From: JBEIJQ01 sp040380145
GTDB lineage: Bacteria > Bacteroidota > Bacteroidia > Chitinophagales > Saprospiraceae
Assembly (NCBI GenBank): GCA_040380145.1
Contig: JBEIJQ010000056.1
Location: forward strand, 1 to 19,077
Direction: 5' to 3'
DNA length: 19,077 bases
Part shown: piece by piece, positions 8,758 through 17,300 of the stretch
Layout of the letters: each line of letters starts with the position of its first letter
Position numbering within the stretch: position 1 is the first letter of the stretch
Program-made: the position numbers and the translations under genes
The notes under the pieces: generated by a model
The model's input: the letters and a program-made list of their open reading frames with translations, nothing else
The model's database searches: none
Told to the model about the DNA's origin: nothing

Positions 8758-10923
8758 TCAGTCGAGTACGAGGGTGATGCTGCGCACGCTGCGCACGCTT
8801 TGTCCGGGCTTGACGGACTGAGATTTTACTTTGCCCACGCCTACGGATTGGACGCGGATGCCGAGATTTTCGAGCAGGAAGACCGCGTCGCGCAGGCCCA
8901 TGCCGACCACATTGGGCACCAAGTCTTTTTTCCAGGTGCGGGCATAGGTCTTCAAGGTGTCGTTTTCCGCGCGCAGCAGAGCAAGTGGAGCATTGCGTTC
9001 GCCCACGGGCACCGTTTTCAGGCGAAGAGCCTTGGTGATCGTTTTGAAATCTTCTTGGAATCCGACTTGGAAATCGGGGAGCTGTTGGTTGGCCAGCGGT
9101 GCGGCCGGTTTTTCGGGCAGGGGTTCATGGGCAAAGAACGAGCTCGCATAGCAGCGGTCGGCGATGGCCCGGAAGACCGGAGCGGCCACCGTGCCGCCGT
9201 AAAGGCCCGTTTCCGGCTCGTAGATCACCACGATGCAGGAATAGAGCGGTTGTTCGGCGGGAAAAAATCCGGCAAAGGAAGCCTGGTATTTTTTGGGGGC
9301 CTTGCCCGCGATGTATTGGGAATAGTTGACGATGGAAGTGCCCGTTTTGCCGGCGATGCGGTAGCGATCGGTGTAAATGTTGGAGGCCGTCCCGTTTTTG
9401 ACCACTCCCTCCAACATGTCGGTCACGGTCTGGATGCTCTTAGCCCCGGCGATGCGCCGCTTGAGCACTTGCGGGCCGAAACGTTTGTGGGTGCGGGCAT
9501 TGTCGCGGATCTCTTCCACGAGGTAAGGCTTCATCATCTTGCCGCCGTTGGCCACCGCATTGTAAAAGACCAGCTGCTGGAGCGGGGTCATGCGCAGTTC
9601 GTACCCGGTGGACATCCAGGGGAGCGTGATGCCGCTCCAGTTGTCGCCGGCGTTCTTGGGATCTTTGATGTAGGGGTTGGGTTCGTTTTCGAGGTCGATG
9701 CCGGTGGGCTTGTCGAGCCGGAAATCGCGGATGCGGTCGAGGAATCCGTTGATATCGCGGTTTTGGGTGTAGTGTTTTTCGACGAGTTTGGCCATCCCGA
9801 CATTGGAGGAGAGTTCGAAGGCCCTTTGCACGGATACCTGATATTCGCCGTGCTCGAGGGCATCTTCCATCACTTGGTCGTAAAAACGGGCGCGTCCTCC
9901 TTCGAGGTTGACGGTGTCCTGCAAAGAGATCAGGTTGTCTTCGAGCAGGGCCAGCATAGTGGCCAATTTGAAGGTGGAACCCGGCTCGGTGCTCATGCTG
10001 GCCGCGAAATTGTAGGTTTCCCAGTATTCGTTGTTTTCGGTGCGGCCGATGTTGGCCATGGCCCGGATGGCACCGGTGCTGACCTCCATCACCACGGCAC
10101 AGCCGCCTTTGGCGCGATAGGTTTCCATGGCGCGCATCAGGGCGGTCTCGGCCACATCTTGGATGTTGACGTCTAAGGTGGTGACCAGGTCCATTCCGGC
10201 TTTCGGTTCGATCTTGCTGAGGTCGGCGATGGGAACCCAAACGTCTCGTCCGATGTTGTGCACGGTCTGTTCGCCCTGTTCGCCGGCGAGAAATTGGTTG
10301 TACGCGCTTTCCAGGCCGTACTGGATGGTGTCCAAAGATGCTAGTCCGTCCGCTCCCGGTTTTTCGATGGAGCCGTAAAAGCCGATGGTTCGGCGGCCCA
10401 AAATCTTGAAGGGATGCTGGCGTTTGTTTTGGACGACGGATGTCAGCCCGCCCTTGTTGCGTTCCAAACGGAAAATCGGGAAGGTCTTCAGACGCTGCAG
10501 ATCCGGATAGCTCAGGTTGCGCCCCACGAGAAATCCTCGGTTGCCGTCGCGACGCGCTTCGAGCAGCCGTTGGCGCATGGCGCCGGCCGTCAGATCGGGT
10601 GAAATGTAGGATGCCAGAAGGGTGGACAGTTCGTCGAGATAGCGGTCGAAAGTGTCCTGTTCCACGACCATGGGGTCCCACCGAACTTCGTAATAGGGCA
10701 GGGAGGTGGCCAGCAGACTGCCGTCATGGGCGTAGATGTTGCCTCTGGTGGCTTCGATGGGGATCTTTTTGACGTACATTTCCTCCGCCTTTTTCCGCCA
10801 GTAAGCCCCTTCAAAAAGCTGGATCTGCACGGCCCTGACGAAAATGGCCAACCCTCCCAGCGCGAGCAGGAAGAACACAGCATAGGTGCGGTACAGGAGG
10901 TGCTGTTTGGAGTCGGCGGACAT
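8758..10923 (-). CDS. ftsI: Division transpeptidase FtsI (PBP3-type) with PASTA domain
   Basis: This class B penicillin-binding protein cross-links septal peptidoglycan and is expected to pair with FtsW. The 721-aa product has a short cytoplasmic tail and one membrane helix (about 12-32). An N-terminal dimerisation region follows, with the EATRGNIYAHDGSLLATS block (57-74). The transpeptidase domain has the catalytic serine in STFK (S316), SSN at 372-374 and KTG at 526-528. A single C-terminal PASTA-like repeat (about 667-721: VPNVVGMGLRDAVFLLE, then KPGQSV) is more usual in Gram-positive PBP2x, but is also typical of Bacteroidota FtsI. It starts with ATG 12 nt after ftsL, as expected for the FtsL-FtsI-FtsW module. 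Confidence 0.95.
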   Translation of the reverse strand: MSADSKQHLLYRTYAVFFLLALGGLAIFVRAVQIQLFEGAYWRKKAEEMYVKKIPIEATRGNIYAHDGSLLATSLPYYEVRWDPMVVEQDTFDRYLDELSTLLASYISPDLTAGAMRQRLLEARRDGNRGFLVGRNLSYPDLQRLKTFPIFRLERNKGGLTSVVQNKRQHPFKILGRRTIGFYGSIEKPGADGLASLDTIQYGLESAYNQFLAGEQGEQTVHNIGRDVWVPIADLSKIEPKAGMDLVTTLDVNIQDVAETALMRAMETYRAKGGCAVVMEVSTGAIRAMANIGRTENNEYWETYNFAASMSTEPGSTFKLATMLALLEDNLISLQDTVNLEGGRARFYDQVMEDALEHGEYQVSVQRAFELSSNVGMAKLVEKHYTQNRDINGFLDRIRDFRLDKPTGIDLENEPNPYIKDPKNAGDNWSGITLPWMSTGYELRMTPLQQLVFYNAVANGGKMMKPYLVEEIRDNARTHKRFGPQVLKRRIAGAKSIQTVTDMLEGVVKNGTASNIYTDRYRIAGKTGTSIVNYSQYIAGKAPKKYQASFAGFFPAEQPLYSCIVVIYEPETGLYGGTVAAPVFRAIADRCYASSFFAHEPLPEKPAAPLANQQLPDFQVGFQEDFKTITKALRLKTVPVGERNAPLALLRAENDTLKTYARTWKKDLVPNVVGMGLRDAVFLLENLGIRVQSVGVGKVKSQSVKPGQSVRSVRSITLVLD

Positions 10924-10935
10924 GTGCGGGGGAGG

Positions 10936-11292
10936 TCAGTCTTTTTCGAGGACGATCTTGTGGGGACGTTCGGTCAGTTCGTGCACGCCGAGGGGGGAAG
11001 TTTTTTTGGCCACTTCCGATTGCATGCTGTTGAACATCAGTTCGGATTTGCGGGAATTGCTCTCCCAGGCGCTGTTTTTGGTTTGTTCTTTCAGCCGCTT
11101 GATCTCCATGATGGTCTTCGCCGTTTGGTGCGAGTTGGCGACGTAGATGATCCCCAAGAGGGTCAAATAGGCTATAAAGCCCATGTTTTTGGTCAAAAAG
11201 GTGAAGTTCAGGGCACCGGTGAGGGCAAACATCTTGGGCCTGCGTTTCGGGCGGTAGGTCTTGTCGGGATCGGCGAAAACATTTCTTCTCAT
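10936..11292 (-). CDS. ftsL: FtsL-like bitopic division protein
   Basis: This small protein of 118 aa has a basic cytoplasmic N-terminus (KTYRPKRRPK), one membrane helix (about 36-53, ending YVANSHQ) and a periplasmic helix (about 56-92) that looks coiled-coil-forming. It ends with LGVHELTERPHKI, which resembles the end of FtsL-type proteins. FtsL proteins have little sequence identity between phyla, so the call rests on topology, size and position between rsmH and ftsI. In the divisome it would act with FtsQ to activate FtsWI. Homologues in this phylum are often labelled as hypothetical proteins. No alternative function is suggested by the sequence. Confidence 0.8.
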   Translation of the reverse strand: MRRNVFADPDKTYRPKRRPKMFALTGALNFTFLTKNMGFIAYLTLLGIIYVANSHQTAKTIMEIKRLKEQTKNSAWESNSRKSELMFNSMQSEVAKKTSPLGVHELTERPHKIVLEKD

Positions 11293-11342
11293 GGTGCGGA
11301 GTTGATGATCGGTCGCTGCGCGAAGGCACGATGGTCGGAAGG

Positions 11343-12241
11343 TTAAGAAGCGATTTTTGCGAGTATCCGCATCTTGGCGCTGCGGGCCCTGGGATTGAGT
11401 TCGATCTCCGCTTCGGAGGCTTCGACGGGCCGGTCGGTCAGGCTTTCGAATGGCAGTTTTTTCCGGCCGAATTCGTCGGAGATGTCGCGTCCCTCGGGGT
11501 TGCCCTTTTTGAGGAGATTCTTCACCAGACGGTCTTCGAGGGAATGATAGGAAAGCACCACCAATCGGCCGCCCGGAAGCAAAAGGCCGGTGGTCTGGCG
11601 GAGGAGATCGGAAAGGGCGCCCACCTCGTCGTTGACTTCCATGCGCAGGGCCTGGAAGATCTGGGCGAGGTAGCGGTTGCGCTTGCCGAAGATCAACGGT
11701 TCGGCGATGTGGACCAGATCGCCGGCGGTCTCGACCGGGCGGACCGATCGGGCTGCCACAATGGCCCTTGCCAAAGTCCGGGCGTTTCTCACCTCGCCGT
11801 ATTCGCCCAGGATCCGTTGGAGCTCGTCGGCGGTGGAACGGTTGAGCACATCGGCGGCGGAAGCTCGCGCCAAGCGGTCCATGCGCATGTCCAAAGGAGT
11901 GTCAAGCGGAAGGAAAAACCTCTTTCGGCTTCGTCGAACTGGTGCGAGGAAACGCCCAGGTCGGCCAGCAAACCGTGGATTTCGCGCACGCCTTCGAGGC
12001 GCAGGAACTGCTCCAAAAAACGGAAATTGTGCGGAATGAAGATGCAGCGCTTGTCCTCGGGAGCGTTTCGTACGGCGTCTTCGTCTTGGTCGAAGGCGTA
12101 CAGGCGCCCCTCCGGTCCAAGTTGTTGCAAAATGGCCCGGGAATGGCCGGCACCGCCCATCGTGGCATCCACGTACACGCCGTTCGGGTCGGTCACCAGG
12201 GCCTCGACAGAGGCATCCAACAAAACCGGGACGTGGTACAT
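11343..12241 (-). pseudogene. rsmH: 16S rRNA m4C1402 methyltransferase RsmH, frameshifted
   Basis: RsmH (MraW) methylates N4 of C1402 in 16S rRNA using SAM. Two frames together encode a complete protein of about 299 aa. The first part (12241 to about 11906) has MYHVPVLLDASVEAL, the SAM-binding motif DATMGGAGHS (25-34), DQDEDA (51-56) and DLGVSSHQFD (94-103), and reads well up to GFSFR. In that frame it then becomes nonsense and stops at 11789. The expected continuation DTPLDMRMD lies in another frame from 11903 and runs to the TAA at 11343, with VLSYHSLEDR and RARSAKMRI. The junction reads CGC-TT-GAC where homologues have CGC-TTy-GAC, so exactly one base appears to be missing. Both halves otherwise look under full selection. 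It may be a recent mutation or a consensus error; I see no slippery heptamer supporting programmed frameshifting. Confidence 0.85.
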
Positions 12242-12322
12242 GGCGTTTGTGCTGAAATGGGATTGACTAGTTGGAAAAAGAAAGAAAGAAACGGTTGGCT
12301 AGGGGCGCATGGCCGAGCAGGG

Positions 12323-12781
12323 TTATTCTTCGTCTTTGCGCCGCCCCATCACCTCTTCGGCCAAGTCGGCGAAGTCGGACGGTTCGGCGTCGAGCAGTTG
12401 GTCGTAGCACTCTTTGGCCCATACCTCGATGCGGTTGAAATAGGCAAAGAGCACCACTTCTTTCTTGGCCTCAATGTATTCCAATAGTTGGTTGGGGAAA
12501 TTGATCCTTTCGCTGCTGTCCAAAGCGAGTTCCGTCGCGCCACGGAAAAAATAGCGGACAAAATCGCGGTTCTTCTTGACGTACAAGTTCAACGAATTGA
12601 TTTCCTGTGTAATGCGCTTCCATTCTCCCGTGGGATAGATCGCCAGGCATTTCTCGAAGCCCCTGTTCACGACAAAGCCCTCTTGGGCCTGCCCCTCCAA
12701 CTGCTTCAGCAGTTGGCTGGGAAGGCGCAGGCGGCCCTTGTCGTCCAGCTTGCATTCGAATTCGCCCAGAAATTGGTGCAT
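12323..12781 (-). CDS. mraZ: Transcriptional regulator MraZ
   Basis: MraZ is a DNA-binding protein that, in E. coli and other bacteria, represses its own dcw operon through tandem TGGG-type repeats. The 152-aa product has two SpoVT-AbrB-like halves: DDKGRLRLP (13-21) in the first and DSSERINFP (88-96) in the second, where Glu replaces the usual Gly. LNLYVKKNRDFVRYFFRGA (about 65-82), in the region joining the two halves, is typical of the family. An acidic tail, MGRRKDEE, ends the protein. It is the first gene of the operon, 81 nt before rsmH. The upstream region has the expected phased repeats, so autoregulation is likely. Confidence 0.96.
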   Translation of the reverse strand: MHQFLGEFECKLDDKGRLRLPSQLLKQLEGQAQEGFVVNRGFEKCLAIYPTGEWKRITQEINSLNLYVKKNRDFVRYFFRGATELALDSSERINFPNQLLEYIEAKKEVVLFAYFNRIEVWAKECYDQLLDAEPSDFADLAEEVMGRRKDEE

Positions 12782-12800
12782 GGGAAATGAGCGTTATTAT

Positions 12801-12851
12801 TTTGTCCCACAAAAATACCTTTTGGGCCCACCTTTTCCCACTTTTTCCCAC
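12801..12851 (-). promoter_or_regulatory. Putative MraZ operator: phased GTGGG repeats
   Basis: Read on the minus strand, GTGGGAAAAA (12851-12842), GTGGGAAAAG (12841-12832) and GTGGGCCCAA (12831-12822) form three direct repeats with an exact 10-bp period. A fourth, GTGGGACAAA (12810-12801), lies 21 bp further on, about two helical turns. MraZ of E. coli is known to bind TGGGN repeats separated by 5 nt, the same geometry. The array abuts and flanks the -7-like box of mraZ, so bound MraZ would block the promoter. Confidence 0.75.
12810..12817 (-). promoter_or_regulatory. Putative mraZ promoter, -7 element TATTTTTG
   Basis: The minus strand reads TATTTTTG, a full match to the Bacteroidota -7 consensus TAnnTTTG. 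It lies 28 nt before the mraZ ATG, leaving a leader of about 20 nt. No clear -33 TTTG element is visible; that position is filled by the GTGGG repeats. Confidence 0.5.
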
Positions 12852-12976
12852 TTTTTGGGAAAAAATGTTTCCACAGTATCCACTTTTTGAGGATATTTTA
12901 GGAAAAAAGCTCCATTTTGTATGAAAAAAGGTGTCTTAGCGGGCGCAATACCGATTATTTGCGTCCGTTTTTTCCA

Positions 12977-12999
12977 TTTTTTCCCACTTGGGGAAAAAA
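12977..12999. repeat. Inverted repeat between mraZ and the 399-aa gene
   Basis: TTTTTTCCC (12977-12985) and GGGAAAAAA (12991-12999) form a 9-bp palindromic stem with a 5-nt loop. It begins 8 nt after the stop of the upstream minus-strand gene. In either direction the T run comes before the stem rather than after it, so it does not look like a standard intrinsic terminator. Its left arm followed by AC repeats the MraZ-like GTGGGAAAAA decamer on the minus strand. Confidence 0.5.
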
Positions 13000-13006
13000 A
13001 TAGGGT

Positions 13007-14206
13007 TCAGTTTTCGAAAAAACCGATGGTCCCTCCCACGAAGGTCTTGTTTGCGTTGTATTTCACCCCGATCATATCCCCTCGGCTCAGCCGGCAGATG
13101 TTGAAAACGGGTTCCGGCCGTGGCAGGCCGTTTTCCCAAAAGTAGATCATACGGATCTCGACCTTCACGCTGCCCTCGTCGGCGGCCCGCACCATCGGCG
13201 CGTAGTCCACCTTGCGCTGCAGCATCCAGTTGCTGCGGTCGTTTTCGGGCACGGCATCGAGATCCTCGGGCCGCACATGGTACCGCACACCGGTCCCGGA
13301 AAAGGAATACAGGGGCTTGAGCACATACCCGTCCAAGTCTTCGGGGAAACGGTCGAAGTCGCTCAGCAGGCGGCTTTCGGGCACATAGCGGCCGTGCAGC
13401 ATCGGCATGCAGAACTTGCTGATGCGGCCGTACCAATTGGGGTGGCACACCCATTCCGCGTCCACTTCCTCGGTGAGGTCGAACTGCCTCGGCAAGTCGT
13501 CCCGCTGCAGCAGTTCGTCGAAGATGACGCGGTTGAACAGTCGGTGTATCTGAACGGTGCGGCCGTTGCGACGATAGAAGAGACGCCGGCCTTCGCGGAC
13601 GATCTCGCTCAGACAGACGGGCTCTATGCCGAACATTTTTTTGGTGGCCAAAAAGTCCACAGCGGTGTTCTGTTTCAAAGGTTCTATTTCCAGCAGCACC
13701 ACGTTTTCGGGGCTGTGGCCGCCGAGGAGCAGTCGCCCGAGCCTTTCTGTGAAGCCTGCCTCGTCGAGCCCGCCCAAAAACGGCGAAAAGTTATCGGGCA
13801 CATCGAAAAATCGCCTGTACAGCCGCTGGAGACCCACTTTGTAGGCGAACATGGTGGGAAAGCCTTGGAATTCGATCAGTTGCGGCAAAAATTCCCCGTC
13901 GGGGCCGAGGGTGGCCGCAAAGTCAACGCACAGGGTGGTCGGACGGCCCTCGTCCCCCGGTACGAAGGTCCTTGGGTGCAGGGCCGGGCGTGTCACCTCC
14001 AATAGATCGGGCCTCGACAAAAATTCCAGCACTTCCCCGCCGGCCCGCAGCAGGGTGTCGCGGTGCGCGGCCGGGATGAACACGGGCGTTTCGGCCACCC
14101 GAAAAGAGATCGGAAAATTCCATTCCGACTCCAAGGCCCGCAAAAAAGAGCCGTACCGTTCGGGCGAGAAAGAAGCGTTGAAGCGTTGACGGGCGTTCGC
14201 GTGCAT
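13007..14206 (-). CDS. Conserved hypothetical protein, probable ATP-grasp-like fold
   Basis: I do not recognise a named family for this 399-aa protein. It is soluble, with no signal peptide or membrane segment. Several stretches recall ATP-grasp enzymes, possibly the circularly permuted type: DGYVLKPLYSFSGTGV (292-307) looks like the lysine plus glycine-rich nucleotide loop. VKVEIRMIYFW (347-357) and RLSRGDMIGVKYNANKTF (372-389) resemble the later metal and ATP-binding strands. LIEFQGFPTMFA (110-121) is another conserved-looking block. If correct, it would join a carboxylate to an amine or thiol using ATP; the substrate is unknown. It starts with ATG at 14206 and ends 225 nt before mraZ. A TAnnTTTG box lies just upstream. 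It probably forms its own transcription unit, although read-through into the dcw operon is possible. Confidence 0.6.
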   Translation of the reverse strand: MHANARQRFNASFSPERYGSFLRALESEWNFPISFRVAETPVFIPAAHRDTLLRAGGEVLEFLSRPDLLEVTRPALHPRTFVPGDEGRPTTLCVDFAATLGPDGEFLPQLIEFQGFPTMFAYKVGLQRLYRRFFDVPDNFSPFLGGLDEAGFTERLGRLLLGGHSPENVVLLEIEPLKQNTAVDFLATKKMFGIEPVCLSEIVREGRRLFYRRNGRTVQIHRLFNRVIFDELLQRDDLPRQFDLTEEVDAEWVCHPNWYGRISKFCMPMLHGRYVPESRLLSDFDRFPEDLDGYVLKPLYSFSGTGVRYHVRPEDLDAVPENDRSNWMLQRKVDYAPMVRAADEGSVKVEIRMIYFWENGLPRPEPVFNICRLSRGDMIGVKYNANKTFVGGTIGFFEN

Positions 14207-14225
14207 GGCGTTCGTTTATTTTTCC

Positions 14226-14233
14226 CAAAAGTA
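14226..14233 (-). promoter_or_regulatory. Putative promoter of the 399-aa gene, -7 element TACTTTTG
   Basis: The minus strand reads TACTTTTG, matching TAnnTTTG, about 20 nt upstream of the ATG at 14206 and so implying a leader of roughly 14 nt. The leader itself is A-rich (GGGAAAAATAAACG). No good -33 element was seen. Confidence 0.5.
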
Positions 14234-14246
14234 GCGCGAAAGCGGT

Positions 14247-14254
14247 TATCTTTG
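14247..14254 (+). promoter_or_regulatory. Putative promoter of the barrel-protein unit, -7 element TATCTTTG
   Basis: The plus strand reads TATCTTTG, a full match to TAnnTTTG, only 13 bp from the oppositely directed box at 14226-14233. Transcription would start near 14261, giving a leader of about 140 nt before the ATG at 14400. The leader contains a 12-bp perfect GC palindrome (14312-14323). No strong -33 element is visible. Confidence 0.5.
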
Positions 14255-14399
14255 TCCTGTCCGCAAAATTCCGCTCCGAGGCCGATCCCAGAAATCCCTT
14301 TTCGGGGAAAACCGGGCGCCCGGGCAGCGCGGAGAACCGTGCCGACCGTTTCCGTGTTTTATTTTCTTTTGTTGGCCCGCCGTTTCCTCCGCATTGTCC

Positions 14400-17300
14400 A
14401 TGAACCGATTCCGAAACGCCTTTTTCCTGCTGATATGCCTTGCGCTGCCCGTATTCTTGGGGGCCCAGATCAACCAGCGCTTCGGGAAAAACCGCGTCCA
14501 GTACCACGATTTTACCTGGTACTTTTACGAATCCCCCCATTTCGTCACTTATTTCGACCGCAGCGACATCGCGCTCGGCAAATTCGCCATGCAAGTGGCC
14601 GAACAGGACCTGTCGGAGTTGCAGGCCGCCATGGAGTTCCGCATCTCGCAGAAAATCAACATCGTGGTGTACTCCGATCTGACCGACCTGCTGATGAGCA
14701 ACATCGGCAACGATGAACTGTTCGCCAACACCGGCGGGGTGACCAAGATCGTTGACAACAAGATATTCGTGTATTTCGACGGCAGCCACGCCGAGCTCCG
14801 CCGGCAGATCCGGGAGGGTCTCGCGCGGGTTTTTCTCAACAACATGCTCTTCGGCACCAACCTGCAGGAAATCGTGCAGAACGCGGTACTGATGAACCTG
14901 CCGGCCTGGTTCACCGAAGGGCTGGTGGGCTTTGTGGCCGAGGAATGGAACACCGAGCTCGACGACCGACTGCGCGATGCGCTCCTGTCGGGCCGATACC
15001 GCACTTTTTCGGAGTTCGCCGCCGCCGAGCCGCGTTTCGCGGGCCACGCGATGTGGTATTTCATCGCCCAGCTCTACGGCCGTCCCACCGTCTCCAACCT
15101 GTTGTACCTGACCCGCATCAACCGCAGCGTCGAGAGCGGTTTCCTGTATGTGACGGCCAATACCTACGAGCAGATCGGGATCGCATGGATGCAGTATTTT
15201 CTCACCCGGTACAACCTGGACGAAAACGGAAGGCAGTTTTTGCCGATCGGGGGCGATTCCACCGTGCTGGCTCTCCAAAAGTGCAAGGGCGACCTCGAAA
15301 AACACTATTCCGGGGCCCGACTCAGCCCCGACGGGCGCTACCTCGCCTACGCTTCCAACAATCGGGGAAAGTTCCGGGTGCATCTGTACGATTTTCGGGA
15401 AAAAAAGACCCTCACCGTTCTCAAGGGCGGTTTCCGCAACCCCTTGCAGGCCACCGATTACGGCTACCCGCTGTTGGCCTGGTCGCCCAAAGGAGCCACT
15501 CTGAGCGTCTTCTACGAAAAGCGCGACCAGATCTACCTCCTGCGCTATCCCGTTGCCGATCCGAAAAAAGCGGAAACCTTCAACGTGGAAAACCTGGAAC
15601 GGATTCTGAGCGTGGACTGCGAGGACGAAAAATGGTACGTGCTCACGGCCTACAACGACGGCCTGACGGGGATCTACCGCTACGCGCCCACCTCCGGGCA
15701 ACGCCGCCTGACTTCAGACTTTTACGACTATCGCGATGCGGTCTGCGCCGAGATCAACGGACAAAAAGGCGTGCTCTTCGCTTCCAACCGACCCGACCTC
15801 AAGATCGAGCCCCTGCGCTTCGATTCCATTCTCCCCTTGGCCCGATACGACCTTTTTTTCTATAATTTCGACACTGCACGGACCCGCGAACTGGTGCGCA
15901 TCACCAACACGCCCGGCGCCACCGAACGGACGCCCGTGGCCATTGACGGGCGCCACTTCGCGTTCCTCAGCGACGAAAACGGCATCTTCAACCGACAGAT
16001 CGGGGTCATTGATACCGTGTTCGACCACTACGACCGCGTGGTGGTGTTCGACCGCCGCCGCGATTCGCTGGTGCAGCACGCCGATTCGATCATCCGCATC
16101 CCCGAGGCGGAGGTGGATACCCAATATGTAGTGCCCGTGTACCGGCCCAAAGGCTTTGTGCGCAACGGCACGGATTACATACGGGGGCTGGCCGAGCACC
16201 ACTATGCGCCCCGATCGGGCCGCGTGGCCGAACTGTACCGGCGCAACGGCCGCTTCTTTGTCCGGGTTTTTGCCGACAGCCTGACCGCCGGCGTCGATCG
16301 TTTGCGTCCCACCTACTTTGGCGGACAGGTGCGGAGGATCCCGGCTCCGGCGCCGACACCGCCCAAGTCCGAACCTCCCATCAAGGTCGTTCCGCAAGAG
16401 CAGCGCGTCGAAGCAGAGGAGATCCTCTTGGTCGATTCTTTTGAAACGGACACGCCGCCGCCGCCCGTGCGTCCGCCCGTCCCCGTTCCGCCCGACACCG
16501 GCAAAATCGACATCGACAACTATTTTTTCCAAAGCGAATTCGAAGAGGTGCAGACGCCCGAGCCCCTCCGCCCCGATACGATGGCCCCCGCTCCGCCCCT
16601 GCGCGCGGACGGGCAGCCCACCGAGGCCCGACCGATCCCCGCGCCGCAAAAAACCGATCAAGATCGGGTCCTGTTGCCCGCCCAAAAGATGATCCGCTTC
16701 CACAAGCTCAAACCGATGCCCTATCTGGTACGGTTCCGCTCGGAAGCCATCACCACCCAGCTCGACAACAGCCTGCTGTTCGGCGGCATGGAAAGCGTGT
16801 CGGCCACGCCGTCGGGCCGTTTCGGCTTTCCCCCGCCGGGGATCCTGCTGAAGACCACGATGCGCGATGTGTTCGAGGATTACCGCATCGAACTGGGCGC
16901 CCGCATCCCGACCACTTTCAACGGGATGGAGTATTTCATCGTGTTCGACAACCTCCGCAAGCGCCTCGACAAGCGTTTCGCCTTTTACCGCAAAGGGGCT
17001 TCCAACACGTATGTCACCGAGGGACCCGCCTTTTTGCAGACCCGCATCAAGACCGTCACTCACCTCGGCCTGATGGAGCTCAGTTATCCGTTCGATGCCT
17101 TCAGAAGCCTCCGTGGGCAGGTGATCGTCCGCGACGACAAACGGATCTTCAAGGCCACCGATACCCTCACGCTCGAAGCGGAGACCTATTCCGAACAGCG
17201 GCTGGGTGTCCGCTTGGAATATGTGTTCGACAATGTGGTGCAGGTGATGCCCAACATATTCAACGGCTCTCGCTACAAGGTCTATGGGGAGTTCTACAAC

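Noticed and set aside
7279..10176. A 965-codon open frame on the plus strand
   Set aside because: It lies antisense across murE and ftsI, whose motifs are complete on the minus strand. Its protein is rich in His, Gly and Val with no recognisable domain, as expected for the shadow of GC-rich genes.
12868..12884. TTTCCACAGTATCCACT as a possible DnaA box cluster
   Set aside because: Neither part matches the DnaA consensus TTATCCACA closely, and no array of boxes or AT-rich unwinding element accompanies it, so an origin or DnaA control is not supported.
12977..12999. Inverted repeat as a terminator for the 399-aa gene
   Set aside because: The T run precedes the stem and A's follow it in both directions, which is the reverse of an intrinsic terminator.
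12921..13145. Small plus-strand frame of 74 codons starting MKKGVLAGAIPIICV
   Set aside because: The start resembles a signal peptide, but most of it is antisense to the end of the 399-aa gene, the rest of the protein is not coherent, and no promoter-like box precedes it.
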